Counted from the stretch's first letter, positions 1 to 8,152 are shown. The stretch is DNA of 64,000 bases from Pseudomonas bohemica (GCF_002934685.1 NZ_NKHL01000110.1:83425-147424), one strand, 5' to 3'. The notes: generated by a model from the letters alone, not told the origin. Made by a program: numbers and translations.

Positions 1-1407
1 GGCTGGAATTGACGTTGCCGGATGCCCGGTCAAGTCGAACGGCGCCGTGTTGGCCAGCATGTCGAGGGCGCTGTGCACATACTCCTCGACAGGCGCATCA
101 GCCGCGGTCAACGGAGTCGCCAGGAACGCCATGGTCGGCATTACCAGCACGTCGAAATGCTTGAATGCCTCGTCGTATTGCCGGGTGAGTTCAGGCACCA
201 GCATCCGCGCTTTGGCGTAGTACGCGCCGTGCAGGTTTTTCAGGCTGTAGTGACCGGTCAGGGCGACCGCTCGCACGCTGCTGGACAACGCGTCTGCGTG
301 TTCGCGACGCTTTTCACCGAAGTAACTCATGATGTCCGGATCGTAGTAGCCGTCGACGTTCATGCCGTAGCCATTGCCTTGCAGCATCTGGTAGGCCGCA
401 CCGTCGGTAGCGATGACGTTCCATAGGTTCATGGCGACGCCCGAATGCCAGGGGGCACTGGCCTCACCGACGGTAGCGCCCAGTTTTTCAAGCTGCTCGA
501 CGGCCGCTTTCACCAATGCGTCGACTTGGGGGTCAGAGACGCCTGGAATGGCAAACCCTTCGCGCAACAAGCCGATTTTCAGGCCGGCCACGCCCTGATC
601 CAGGGTCGCAACGCAGTTGACCGCAGGCGGGCTTTTCTGCCGTGAATCAAGGCCGTCGGCCCCAGCGATGACGTCGAGCATCATCGCCACATCGCGCACG
701 TTATTAGCCATTGGGCCGACGTGATCGATAGTGCGTTCGATGGGGAATGCACCGGTGTACGGCACCAGGCCGTACGTCGGTTTATGCCCGACAACGCCGC
801 TCCAGGCCGAAGGCATACGGATCGACCCGCCCTGGTCGCCGCCAATGGCCATGTCGACCTCGCCGAGTGAAACCAGAACTGCGCTACCGCTGGAAGATCC
901 GCCGGCGTTGCGAGTCATGTCCCAGGGGTTTTTCACCGGACCGCTGGCGGCGGTGAAACTGGCCCCGGAAAAACACAGGTCTTCGCACACTGACTTACCG
1001 ACTACCGTAGCGCCGGCCGCCAATAGGCGTTTGACCACCGTAGCGTCTTCGGAAGGGATGTAGCCGTCCAGGCTCAACGAGCCGTTGGCCATAGGCACAC
1101 CGGCCACCGACACGTTGTCCTTGATCACAACGGTCTTGCCCGCCAAGGGCCCCTGTGCGGCACCGGCGATGCTGGTTTTCACGTACCAGGCGCCATGCAG
1201 GTTATCGGCGTCGGGCGCCTTGCTGTACTCGCGCTTGGGTGGCTGCTGCGCAACGTTGGCGGCGTACAGCTTGTCGATGGCTTCGTAGGAATCCAGCGTT
1301 TCATCAGCAAGGCTGAGGAAGGACTCCATCTGGCTGTCGGACAGGTGATAGCCATGATCTTCGGCAGCGATCAAAAAGTCGGCTTTGCTGGGGCGTTTTA
1401 CGGACAT
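1..1407 (-). CDS. amidase (amidase-signature family), 3' end cut by window edge
   Basis: Hydrolyses an amide to acid and ammonia in the cytoplasm; the exact substrate cannot be read from sequence, but the adjacent amiC/amiR pair points to short aliphatic amides. Reading from ATG at 1407 gives 469 open codons running off the window. The Ser-cisSer-Lys triad is visible: Lys in VVIKDNV, the glycine/serine-rich GGSSSGSA and GGDQGGSIRMPS. The far end reads NTAPFDLTGHPATSIPA, typical of the C-terminal part of this family, so only some tens of residues should be missing. It is not an AmiE-type nitrilase-fold amidase, so the regulator is Ami-like but the enzyme is of a different family. A structured RNA leader fills the 213 bases between amiR and this gene. 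Confidence 0.88.
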   Translation of the reverse strand, partial: MSVKRPSKADFLIAAEDHGYHLSDSQMESFLSLADETLDSYEAIDKLYAANVAQQPPKREYSKAPDADNLHGAWYVKTSIAGAAQGPLAGKTVVIKDNVSVAGVPMANGSLSLDGYIPSEDATVVKRLLAAGATVVGKSVCEDLCFSGASFTAASGPVKNPWDMTRNAGGSSSGSAVLVSLGEVDMAIGGDQGGSIRMPSAWSGVVGHKPTYGLVPYTGAFPIERTIDHVGPMANNVRDVAMMLDVIAGADGLDSRQKSPPAVNCVATLDQGVAGLKIGLLREGFAIPGVSDPQVDALVKAAVEQLEKLGATVGEASAPWHSGVAMNLWNVIATDGAAYQMLQGNGYGMNVDGYYDPDIMSYFGEKRREHADALSSSVRAVALTGHYSLKNLHGAYYAKARMLVPELTRQYDEAFKHFDVLVMPTMAFLATPLTAADAPVEEYVHSALDMLANTAPFDLTGHPATSIPA

Positions 1408-1431
1408 GGTGTGTTCTCCAGATCAGATTAA

Positions 1432-1566
1432 CGATGGCCCGCAGATCGGGCGATCATCGACTCGAACCGGCTGTGCTCGATGCACAGGCTGCGGCTCTCC
1501 GGAGGACTCCGTTGTCCAGGCCGGTCGCCACGCAGCGCTCCATACTTGCCGAGTGAGGGCGTATGG
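1432..1566 (-). promoter_or_regulatory. ANTAR-type RNA leader before the amidase (leader 1)
   Basis: Seen on the minus strand. P1 (1540-1566) has a 6-bp outer stem CCATAC/GTATGG around an inner GCC/GGC. P2 (1499-1524) has outer stem CCGG/CCGG, an asymmetric internal loop, inner stem GGAC/GTCC and hexaloop AACGGA, with A at loop position 1 and G at position 4, as known for ANTAR-bound hairpins. A third hairpin (1432-1459, CGATG-GCCCG arms on the plus strand) lies just before the amidase RBS and is followed by a weak T tract, so it could be a terminator. The same architecture occurs before amiC and urtA. No sigma-54 promoter was found for this copy; it may be read through from amiC-amiR. Confidence 0.72.
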
Positions 1567-1620
1567 CAAACGTCCACGCAGAAGAGGATCCGGTCCGCGA
1601 AGGCCGGGCTCAAAGACTGT

Positions 1621-2253
1621 TCAGGTACAGGCGCGTTGAAACAACTCGTGGGCCTTGACCAGCGCCTCGGCAATTTTCTCCACCGGTTCGCGTTTGGCCA
1701 TGGCCTGATCGCGCAAGGCGTTGTAGGCATCGATTTCCGACATGCCCTTGGTTTCGATCAGGATTATTTTCGCCTGCTGCACCGTACGCATTACCGCCAT
1801 GCGTCCTTCCAGCCGCTTGACGTGCTTTTCGCGCTCGCGGGCCTTGCGTGACTGGCTGAGGGTGATCGCCAGCGCGGTGAGCAGACCGAATGATCTGACC
1901 GGTGAAGGGATCACCGAGCAGGCATTGAGCTGCACCAGCGCCTCGACGATGATCGGGTTTTCATAAGCGATCACCGGAATGATCGGCGGCGTGCTGGCGT
2001 GCAACAGCCACGGGGTGTTGGTTGACAGGCTCTCCGGCGATACCGCCAGGACGATGACATCGGTTTCAAGGGTCAAACGCTCCGGGATCGGCCACTGCAC
2101 ACGCACCTGGCAGCCGATGCGCTGCAACTGCTCGATCAGGTTGCGGCCGTCGTCATCGTCCGGGTGCATCACCAGCACACTGATGTCACGCAGATCCTTG
2201 ATGCCCCCGGCGCTGTCGCTGCGCAGGCGTTTTTTGGCGGCACGCAAGGTCAT
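1621..2253 (-). CDS. amiR: AmiR-like ANTAR-domain transcription antiterminator
   Basis: A 210-residue cytoplasmic RNA-binding antiterminator. The N-terminal two thirds resemble a degenerate receiver domain (DISVLVMHPDDDDG near residue 25). The C-terminal region, about residues 140-205, is an ANTAR domain: a coiled-coil-like stretch (REREKHVKRLEGRMAVM), then helices around AKIILIETKGMSEIDAYNAL. In P. aeruginosa, AmiR is held inactive by AmiC and released by amides. The start overlaps the amiC stop by 4 bases (ATGA), implying translational coupling and complex formation. The three RNA leaders in this locus are its likely targets. Confidence 0.92.
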   Translation of the reverse strand: MTLRAAKKRLRSDSAGGIKDLRDISVLVMHPDDDDGRNLIEQLQRIGCQVRVQWPIPERLTLETDVIVLAVSPESLSTNTPWLLHASTPPIIPVIAYENPIIVEALVQLNACSVIPSPVRSFGLLTALAITLSQSRKAREREKHVKRLEGRMAVMRTVQQAKIILIETKGMSEIDAYNALRDQAMAKREPVEKIAEALVKAHELFQRACT

Positions 2254-3398
2254 GGCAGACTCCCGGCGGAGCTGGACCAGTCATTGAAATTCGGTGCGAT
2301 GGCGTAAGGATCGGGTTTGAGCGCGGCCTGGCTTTCGTAAAGAATGTCGAACTGGCCTTCGGCGTTGGCTCGACCGATCCGCGAAAACAGGTACGTGTGG
2401 TGGTTGTTGGCGTCTACTCGGATGCGACCCTGCGGCGCTTCGAACTCAAGGCCGCGCATGGCTTGCAGCACATCCTCCACTTCGGTGCTGCCCGCGCGGA
2501 TGATCGCCTTGGCCAGCAGGTGTACCTGAAAATACGCGGCCTCCCAACAGCGGTCGGTGACCTGATGCTGACCGAACAGCTCACGGTACCGCGCGATGCA
2601 CTCACGATTGTTCGGCGTGTCCACCGACTGGAAATACGTGGCCGCTGAAATGTGCCCCGCCCCCAGATGCACACCCATTTGCTTGAGGTCGGTTTCGCTG
2701 GTGGTCAGGCTGGCAATCGGCATGATCGCAGGATCGAAACCGGCGTCGGCGTAGGCCTGATACAAGTGGCCCATGGTTTCCCCAACTACAGTGGAGAAGA
2801 TGAACGACGGTTTCAGCTCCTTCGCCTTGAGCATCAGCCTGGCGAAATCTTCAGGCCGGGCATTTTTCAGCGGCAGGTAATACTCCCCCAGCTTGGTGCC
2901 TGCGCGTTCGTATAGCAGGTCGCTCATCAGGCGGTTGGTTTCGTAGGGATAGACGTATTCCGAACCGATCATCAACACGCGATTGCCGAAGTTTTCCAGC
3001 ATGTAGTTGCCCAGCGGCAGTGCGTTGTGGTTCGGCGTGGCACCGGTGTAAATGATGTTGCGCGAATATTCGAAACCTTCGTAGTACACCGGGTAAAGCA
3101 GCAGTGCGTCGTAACGCTCGACAATCGGTAGCGCCGCTTTGCGCGCGGCGGAGGTGTAGCAACCGAAGAAGAAACGCAGGTGTTCTTCGCGGATCAGCGA
3201 CTCGATGTGCATGGCGTATAGCGCAGGGGTCGAGTCGGGATTACGGGTAATCAGCTCCAGGAGCCTGCCATCGACACCACCGGCTGCGTTTATCTGCTGG
3301 ATCGCGAACTGCGCACCGCGCATCGTCGAGCCCTCGGCGGCAGCGGTGACGCCGGTGTCGGAAAACAGACCGCCTATGCGGATCGACTGCTCAACCAT
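2250..3398 (-). CDS. amiC: AmiC-like amide/urea sensor, negative regulator of AmiR
   Basis: A 382-residue type I periplasmic-binding-protein fold without signal peptide (starts MVEQSIRIGGLFSDTGVTA), so it acts in the cytoplasm as ligand sensor rather than as a transporter component. It resembles the neighbouring UrtA along its length (TSAARKAALPI versus TSASRKAVLPV; YYEGFEYS versus FYEGLEKS; NNHHTYLF versus NNHHLWK). Family knowledge: AmiC binds AmiR and releases it when an amide binds. The ligand here could be a short amide, urea or both. It is the first gene of the amiC-amiR-amidase unit, with its own RNA leader upstream. Confidence 0.92.
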   Translation of the reverse strand: MVEQSIRIGGLFSDTGVTAAAEGSTMRGAQFAIQQINAAGGVDGRLLELITRNPDSTPALYAMHIESLIREEHLRFFFGCYTSAARKAALPIVERYDALLLYPVYYEGFEYSRNIIYTGATPNHNALPLGNYMLENFGNRVLMIGSEYVYPYETNRLMSDLLYERAGTKLGEYYLPLKNARPEDFARLMLKAKELKPSFIFSTVVGETMGHLYQAYADAGFDPAIMPIASLTTSETDLKQMGVHLGAGHISAATYFQSVDTPNNRECIARYRELFGQHQVTDRCWEAAYFQVHLLAKAIIRAGSTEVEDVLQAMRGLEFEAPQGRIRVDANNHHTYLFSRIGRANAEGQFDILYESQAALKPDPYAIAPNFNDWSSSAGSLP

Positions 3399-3472
3399 GG
3401 GTAAAAACCTTGTTCAACGTGGGATGAGACGCCCGCTCGTGGTCGGGGGTCTGGAAACTGTGCGAAGGAAGA

Positions 3473-3598
3473 CTGAGCGGAACGCCGTCATACCGCAACG
3501 GCTGCTCTCAGGCCGGTTGTGCCTGGGGCTGGCGCGACAACGCTGTCGGGGCCAGTCATGCGAGAGGCCTTCCACACCTGCCGAGAATGGGCGTGTGA
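3473..3598 (-). promoter_or_regulatory. ANTAR-type RNA leader before amiC (leader 2)
   Basis: Minus strand. P1 (3572-3598) pairs TCACAC with GTGTGG around GCC/GGC; compared with leader 1 the helix keeps pairing through a compensated T-A to C-G change. P2 (3529-3555) has outer stem CTGGC/GCCAG, a CC/C internal loop, inner stem CGAC/GTCG and hexaloop AGCGTT (A1, G4). A further hairpin (3473-3511; CTGAG/CTCAG outside, GCCGT/ACGGC inside) is followed by TCTTCCTT and may act as a terminator before amiC. If so, amiC-amiR would be autoregulated. Confidence 0.72.
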
Positions 3599-3632
3599 CA
3601 AGGCACCCTGCGAGGGTGTCGTCCAAGACTAA

Positions 3633-3648
3633 TGCAGATAGTGGGCCA
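3633..3648 (-). promoter_or_regulatory. sigma-54 promoter for amiC
   Basis: The minus strand reads TGGCCCACTATCTGCA, close to the sigma-54 consensus TGGCAC-N5-TTGCA with GG and GC at the correct 12-nt spacing. The GC element lies about 36 bases before the P1 hairpin, nearly the same as in the divergent urtA promoter. Confidence 0.6.
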
Positions 3649-3793
3649 TCGCCAACGCAAGCCTGATTACCGCAGAACATCCTGGAGCCCTATCGCAGCC
3701 TTGCGGTGCTCGTCAGCGCCCCTACTGCAAAGGCTTAATTTCGGTATTGGGCGTAACGCCGTCTCATAAAATCCCGGCGCATTGGCTCACAGT

Positions 3794-3824
3794 TTTGGTG
3801 CGCGGACGACCGTTTCGCGCCAAA
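3794..3824. promoter_or_regulatory. imperfect inverted repeat in the amiC-urtA intergenic region
   Basis: TTTGGTGCG and CGCGCCAAA form 9-bp arms with one mismatch around 13 bases. The site lies about 100 bases upstream of the urtA sigma-54 promoter, a usual enhancer distance. It does not match the NtrC half-site order well, so the binding protein is unknown. Confidence 0.3.
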
Positions 3825-3911
3825 GCGGCGCAGGCGGCTTCGACGGTTCTATAAATGCAGGGACATGAACCGTACCACCGCACAGATGCCGAAAAGCCGA
3901 GCTGTCGGTAA

Positions 3912-3928
3912 TTGGCACCGCCCTTGCT
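3912..3928 (+). promoter_or_regulatory. sigma-54 promoter for the urt-ure operon
   Basis: TTGGCACCGCCCTTGCT fits the sigma-54 consensus YTGGCAC-N5-TTGCW, with GG at 3914-3915 and GC at 3926-3927. Transcription would start near 3939, about 23 bases before the P1 hairpin of the leader. This implies nitrogen-limitation control through RpoN and an enhancer-binding protein. Confidence 0.75.
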
Positions 3929-3961
3929 ATAACTCCTCTGAGACATCGCGCCAGCTGTTTG

Positions 3962-4031
3962 CCCTACGCCCCGCTTGGCAAGTAGGGAGACACCTGGCGT
4001 ACGACTGGATCGGACACAGTTGTCCCGCCAG
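3962..4031 (+). promoter_or_regulatory. ANTAR-type RNA leader before urtA (leader 3)
   Basis: P1 (3962-3987) pairs CCCTAC with GTAGGG around GCC/GGC. It is the same helix as in leaders 1 and 2 with another compensated pair. P2 (4005-4031) has outer stem CTGG/CCAG, inner stem GGAC/GTCC and hexaloop ACAGTT (A1, G4). An intrinsic terminator starts 13 bases downstream. The likely job is to let AmiR prevent termination when amide or urea is sensed. Confidence 0.75.
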
Positions 4032-4043
4032 ATTCGGCACAAG

Positions 4044-4092
4044 AAGCCTGACCTCTCGGTTATTGATTTAACCGGGACGTCGGGCTTTTTTT
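4044..4092 (+). terminator. intrinsic terminator (attenuator) in the urtA leader
   Basis: AAGCC-T-GAC pairs with GTC-G-GGCTT and CGGTTA with TAACCG inside, followed by a run of seven T (4086-4092). It ends only about 20 bases before the urtA ATG and downstream of the sigma-54 promoter and ANTAR-like hairpins. It therefore sits where a regulated terminator would act, rather than ending an upstream gene. Confidence 0.85.
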
Positions 4093-4111
4093 ATTTCCGG
4101 GGAGAAACGCA

Positions 4112-5290
4112 ATGCACAACGAGAAACGCCGCTTGATCAAGCACGCTCTGCTCTTGGGAGCCTTCAGCCTGCTGCCGTTTTCGCTGGTTAGCCAGGCACA
4201 GGCAGACTCTGTGAAAGTCGGCATCGTCCACTCGCTGACCGGCACCATGGCCATGAGTGAAGCTTCGGTAGTGGATGCAGAAAAACTGGCCATCGAGCAA
4301 ATCAACGCCAGCGGTGGCGTGCTCGGCAAAACCATTGAGCCGATTGTCGAAGACGGCGCCAGCGACTGGCCGACCTTCGCCGAGAAAGCCCGCAAACTGC
4401 TGGAAAACGATCACGTCGCCGCCACGTTCGGCGCTTACACCTCCGCATCGCGCAAGGCCGTATTGCCGGTGTTCGAGCGCAACAAGGGATTGCTCTACTA
4501 CCCGACGTTCTATGAGGGCCTGGAAAAATCCCCGGCCATCATTTACACCGGCGCCGAAGCTTCACAGCAAACTCTGGCCGCCGTCACCTGGTTGATGGCG
4601 AACAAGGGCAAGAGCGTCTACCTGGTGGGCTCGGACTACATCTGGCCGCGTACCACCAACAAGCTTGCGCGGGCATCGGTGACCAAGCAGGGCGGCTCCA
4701 TCGTCGGCGAGGATTACCTGCCATTGGGCAACATCGAGTTCTCCTCGGTGATCAACAAAATCAAGGCCGCCAAGCCGGACATCGTACTGTCCACCATCGT
4801 CGGCGGATCCAACGTTGCGTTCTACAAACAGCTCAAGGCCGCCGGAATCGACAGCAGCAACCAGACGCTGATGGCCCTGGCCGTGACCGAGGAAGAAGTC
4901 ACCGGCATCGGCGCAGAAAACCTCACCGGCTTTCTGACCTGCATGAGCTACTTCCAAAGCCTGAAAAACCCGATCAACGAAAAATTCGTCGCTGCGTTCA
5001 AGGCCCGTTATGGCGACAAACGCGTCGTGGGCGACCCGATGGCAGCGGCCTATACCGCCGTTTACCTGTGGAAGAAAGCGGTGGAAAAAGCCGGCACCTT
5101 CGATGTGCCGGCAGTGATCGCAGCCTCTTCCGAACTGGTTCTGGATGCGCCTGAAGGCGAGATCAAGGTGCACAAGGACAACCATCATCTGTGGAAGCGC
5201 GCACGCATTGGGACCATCAACGCGCAGGGTCAGGTTGACGTGATCTACGAGTCCGCGCCCATCGAGCCCAATCCATTTCCGAAACTGTGA
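4112..5290 (+). CDS. urtA: urea ABC transporter substrate-binding protein
   Basis: A 392-residue periplasmic urea-binding protein. A Sec signal peptide is visible (basic MHNEKRRLIKH, hydrophobic core, cleavage near SQAQA-DS at about residue 32). The mature part is a type I binding fold with GIVHSLTGTMAMSE, TSASRKAVLPV and the urea-type FYEGLEKSPAIIYTGA segment. Family knowledge: UrtA delivers urea to UrtBC/UrtDE. First gene of a twelve-gene rightward urt-ure operon, preceded by a GGGGAG ribosome site and the attenuator leader. A short-chain amide ligand is the alternative. Confidence 0.93.
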   Translation: MHNEKRRLIKHALLLGAFSLLPFSLVSQAQADSVKVGIVHSLTGTMAMSEASVVDAEKLAIEQINASGGVLGKTIEPIVEDGASDWPTFAEKARKLLENDHVAATFGAYTSASRKAVLPVFERNKGLLYYPTFYEGLEKSPAIIYTGAEASQQTLAAVTWLMANKGKSVYLVGSDYIWPRTTNKLARASVTKQGGSIVGEDYLPLGNIEFSSVINKIKAAKPDIVLSTIVGGSNVAFYKQLKAAGIDSSNQTLMALAVTEEEVTGIGAENLTGFLTCMSYFQSLKNPINEKFVAAFKARYGDKRVVGDPMAAAYTAVYLWKKAVEKAGTFDVPAVIAASSELVLDAPEGEIKVHKDNHHLWKRARIGTINAQGQVDVIYESAPIEPNPFPKL

Positions 5291-5369
5291 TGTAGGGTCG
5301 GGCGCGATGTGATGCGCGCCCTTTTCCGCCCATGTGGCCGGTCAACGTGCAGCAACAGGTAGCGACGCA

Positions 5370-6272
5370 ATGACATTCGATATTTTGGTGATGCAGATAT
5401 TCAGCGGGTTCTCGCTGTTCTCGGTGCTGGTGCTGATGGCGCTGGGTCTGACGATCGTTTTCGGTCTGATGGGCGTGATCAACATGGCCCATGGCGAGTT
5501 GATGGCGATGGGGTCATACATGACCTACGTCACCTCCGTGGTGTTCCAGCGCTATTTCCCGGACCACATGGGCTGGTATTTCATCATCGGCATCGGTGTC
5601 GCCTTTGTGGTGACGTTCGCCTTTGGTTTCCTGCTCGAACGCTGTTTCATCCGTTTTATGTACAAGCGCCCGTTGGACACGTTGCTGGCGACCTGGGGCC
5701 TCTCCCTGGTGCTGCAGCAACTGTTCCGTCAGGTCTTCGGTCCCAAGGAAGTTACCGTGCCCACCGTTCAATGGCTGCAAGGCGCTTGGAAGATCAGCGA
5801 AGGACTGGAATTGCCGCTTAACCGGATTTTCATCATCGGCCTGACCCTGGTCATCGCCGCTGCCGTGTTTCTGTTTCTCTACCGCAGCCGCTGGGGCCTG
5901 CGCATCCGCGCCGTGACCCAGAACCGCGCCATGGCCGGGGCCGCCGGGATCAACACCGCCCGCGTCGACGCCGTGACCTTTGCGCTGGGCTGCGGCCTCG
6001 CCGGGATCGCCGGCAGCTCCTTCACCATGCTTGCGTCCACCGGCCCGGTCAGCGGCCAGCAGTACCTTGTGGACACCTTCATCGTCGTGGTGTTTGGCGG
6101 TGTCGAGAGTCTATTGGGTACCTTCCTCTCGGCATTCGCCATCGGCCAGACGCAGATTTCCCTGGAGTACCTGACCACCGGTTCCATGGCCAAGGCCATC
6201 ACCCTGTTGGTGGTGATCGTGCTGCTGTTCTTGCGCCCCAACGGGTTGTTTGCCGCGAAAGTGAGACGCTGA
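5370..6272 (+). CDS. urtB: urea ABC transporter permease UrtB
   Basis: About 300 residues from ATG 5370. An upstream in-frame ATG at 5334 would add twelve residues that are not family-like (MAGQRAATGSDA), so the later start is preferred. It is an inner-membrane protein of the LivH class with multiple hydrophobic segments, the motif FGLMGVINMAHGELMAMGSY and the cytoplasmic-loop region RAVTQNRAMAGAAGIN that contacts the ATPases. It follows urtA after 79 bases and nearly abuts urtC. Confidence 0.93.
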   Translation: MTFDILVMQIFSGFSLFSVLVLMALGLTIVFGLMGVINMAHGELMAMGSYMTYVTSVVFQRYFPDHMGWYFIIGIGVAFVVTFAFGFLLERCFIRFMYKRPLDTLLATWGLSLVLQQLFRQVFGPKEVTVPTVQWLQGAWKISEGLELPLNRIFIIGLTLVIAAAVFLFLYRSRWGLRIRAVTQNRAMAGAAGINTARVDAVTFALGCGLAGIAGSSFTMLASTGPVSGQQYLVDTFIVVVFGGVESLLGTFLSAFAIGQTQISLEYLTTGSMAKAITLLVVIVLLFLRPNGLFAAKVRR

Positions 6273-6273
6273 G

Positions 6274-7413
6274 ATGAATGACATGACAGACAAGTATGCC
6301 CATCGCCCACAGGCTCCGGCGCACGTGCCGCACTGGTTCAGTGGCGGCTTGTTACCGATGATCGAGCGCTACAGCCTGATCTGGCTGTCGATCCTGTTGC
6401 TGGTAATCCTGCCTTTGGCTCTTGGCGATTTCCGCCTGGGCCTGGCCGGCAAGTACCTGAGCCTGGCGTTCTGCGCCGTGGGCATGGTGATGATCTGGGG
6501 CTACGGCGGGATTTTGAGCCTGGGCCAAGGGATTTTCTTCGGCCTGGGCAGCTACATGATGGCGATGTACCTCAAGCTTGAAGCCACCGCTAACGATGAA
6601 GCGGCCAGCGCCCTCGCCGCGTTTTACGGTTCGGCACTGCCGGACTTCATGATCTGGAACAGCGTCGACGCCCTGCCCTGGTGGTGGAAGCCCTTCGAGT
6701 CGGCGACTTTCACCTTCGCCGCGATCCTCATCCTCCCGGCATTGCTGGCCTTCCTTTTCAGCTACGCGTATTTCAAGAAGCGTGTGGGCGGGGTCTACTT
6801 CTCGATCATCACCCTCTCGCTGGCCGCGATCATGTCGATCATGATCATCGGTCAGCAAGGCTACACCGGCGGGGTCAACGGTCTCACCGACTTCAAGACC
6901 GCCTTCGGCCTGAGCCTGCAAACGCCGCAGACGCCCTGGATTCTGTACCTGATCACCGCGCTGCTGCTGCTCGGCTGCGTCGCCTTGTGCGGCTTCATCC
7001 TGCACAGCCGGCTGGGCAAAGTGGTGGTGGCGATCCGCGACCGCGAAGACCGTGTGCGGTTTTCCGGTTACAACACGGCGTTGTTCAAGGCGTTCATCTT
7101 CGCGGTCGCGGCGCTGATTTCGGCGCTGGGCGGCGTGATGTTCACCCTGCAAGTGGGCCTGGCGTCACCTTCATTGGTAGGCATCATCCCTTCGACCGAG
7201 ATCGTCATCTACGCCGCCCTCGGTGGACGCCTGTCGCTGGTGGGCGCGGTGTACGGCACGCTGCTGATCGGCGTGGCCAAGACCTACCTGTCCGAGAACT
7301 TCGTCAATTTCTGGCAGTACTTCATCGGCTTCCTGTTCATGGGCGTGGTGCTGTTCCTGCCCACCGGGCTTGCCGGCCTGCTGCAACGCGTGAGCAAAAA
7401 GGAGGTGGAGTAA
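6274..7413 (+). CDS. urtC: urea ABC transporter permease UrtC
   Basis: A 379-residue LivM-class inner-membrane permease. It has many transmembrane stretches, the conserved GYGGILSLGQGIFFGLGSYM near residue 75 and the coupling loop VVAIRDREDRVRFSGYN. A soluble N-terminal tail of about 25 residues precedes the first segment. Its stop overlaps the urtD start (TAATG), indicating coupled translation. It pairs with UrtB as the second half of the channel. Confidence 0.93.
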   Translation: MNDMTDKYAHRPQAPAHVPHWFSGGLLPMIERYSLIWLSILLLVILPLALGDFRLGLAGKYLSLAFCAVGMVMIWGYGGILSLGQGIFFGLGSYMMAMYLKLEATANDEAASALAAFYGSALPDFMIWNSVDALPWWWKPFESATFTFAAILILPALLAFLFSYAYFKKRVGGVYFSIITLSLAAIMSIMIIGQQGYTGGVNGLTDFKTAFGLSLQTPQTPWILYLITALLLLGCVALCGFILHSRLGKVVVAIRDREDRVRFSGYNTALFKAFIFAVAALISALGGVMFTLQVGLASPSLVGIIPSTEIVIYAALGGRLSLVGAVYGTLLIGVAKTYLSENFVNFWQYFIGFLFMGVVLFLPTGLAGLLQRVSKKEVE

Positions 7414-8150
7414 TGAGCGCCATGTTGCTGAGTGTCGAAGACCTGACCGTGTCCTTCGACGGCTTCAAGGCGGTGGACAGCCTTAACTTCTACGTTGAGG
7501 AAAACCAGGTGCACGTGGTGATCGGACCCAACGGCGCGGGCAAGACCACGCTGCTGGACATGATCTGCGGCAAGACCCGCCCCAGTGCCGGCAGCATCCG
7601 TTTCAAGGACCTGCAACTGGCGAACATGATCGAATACCGGATCACCCGCGCCGGAGTCGGCCGCAAGTTTCAGAACCCGTCGGTGTACGAAGACCTCACA
7701 GTTCGCGAGAACCTGGACATCTCCTCGCCCGACAAACGCGGAATCTTCAACTGCCTGTTCGCCCGCAAGGACAAAGCCCTGCAAGCGGAAATCGAACAGA
7801 CCGCCGAGATGATCTTTCTGCAGGACCAGCTGGAGCGCAAGGCCGGGCTGTTGTCCCACGGCCAGAAGCAATGGCTGGAGATCGGCATGCTGCTGATGCA
7901 ACGCCCGGAACTGCTGCTTCTTGATGAGCCGGTGGCGGGCATGAGCGCCGGCGAAAGGGAAAAAACCGCAGGCCTGCTAAAGCGTATCGCCAAGGGGCGC
8001 GCCATGGTGATCATCGAGCACGACATGGAATTCGTAAAGTCAGTGGCCGACAAGGTCACTGTTCTGCACCAGGGCAAGACCCTGGCCTACGGCTCGATGG
8101 ATCAGGTGCAAAACGATCCTCGCGTCATCGATGTCTACCTGGGGCACTGA
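7413..8150 (+). CDS. urtD: urea ABC transporter ATP-binding protein UrtD
   Basis: A 245-residue LivG-class ATPase. Start is the ATG at 7413 overlapping the urtC stop and preceded by AAAAGGAGG; the longer open frame upstream is a shadow of urtC. Walker A is GPNGAGKTT near residue 38, the signature is LSHGQKQWLEIG and Walker B is LLLLDEPVAG followed by the switch His in IIEHD. It energises uptake through UrtBC with UrtE. Confidence 0.93.
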   Translation: MSAMLLSVEDLTVSFDGFKAVDSLNFYVEENQVHVVIGPNGAGKTTLLDMICGKTRPSAGSIRFKDLQLANMIEYRITRAGVGRKFQNPSVYEDLTVRENLDISSPDKRGIFNCLFARKDKALQAEIEQTAEMIFLQDQLERKAGLLSHGQKQWLEIGMLLMQRPELLLLDEPVAGMSAGEREKTAGLLKRIAKGRAMVIIEHDMEFVKSVADKVTVLHQGKTLAYGSMDQVQNDPRVIDVYLGH

Positions 8151-8152
8151 GC

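Noticed and set aside
1540..1566. P1 hairpin as a second classical ANTAR hexaloop
   Set aside because: The loop is 7 bases in leaders 1 and 2 and lacks A1/G4, so only P2 is claimed as hexaloop; P1 is reported simply as a conserved helix.
1570..1616. Sigma-54 promoter for leader 1
   Set aside because: GAGCCCGGCCTTCGC has the wrong GG/GC arrangement compared with the two good sites.
6352..7152. Long minus-strand open frame opposite urtC
   Set aside because: Gln/His/Arg-rich sequence without family pattern; a shadow of the strongly coding urtC frame.
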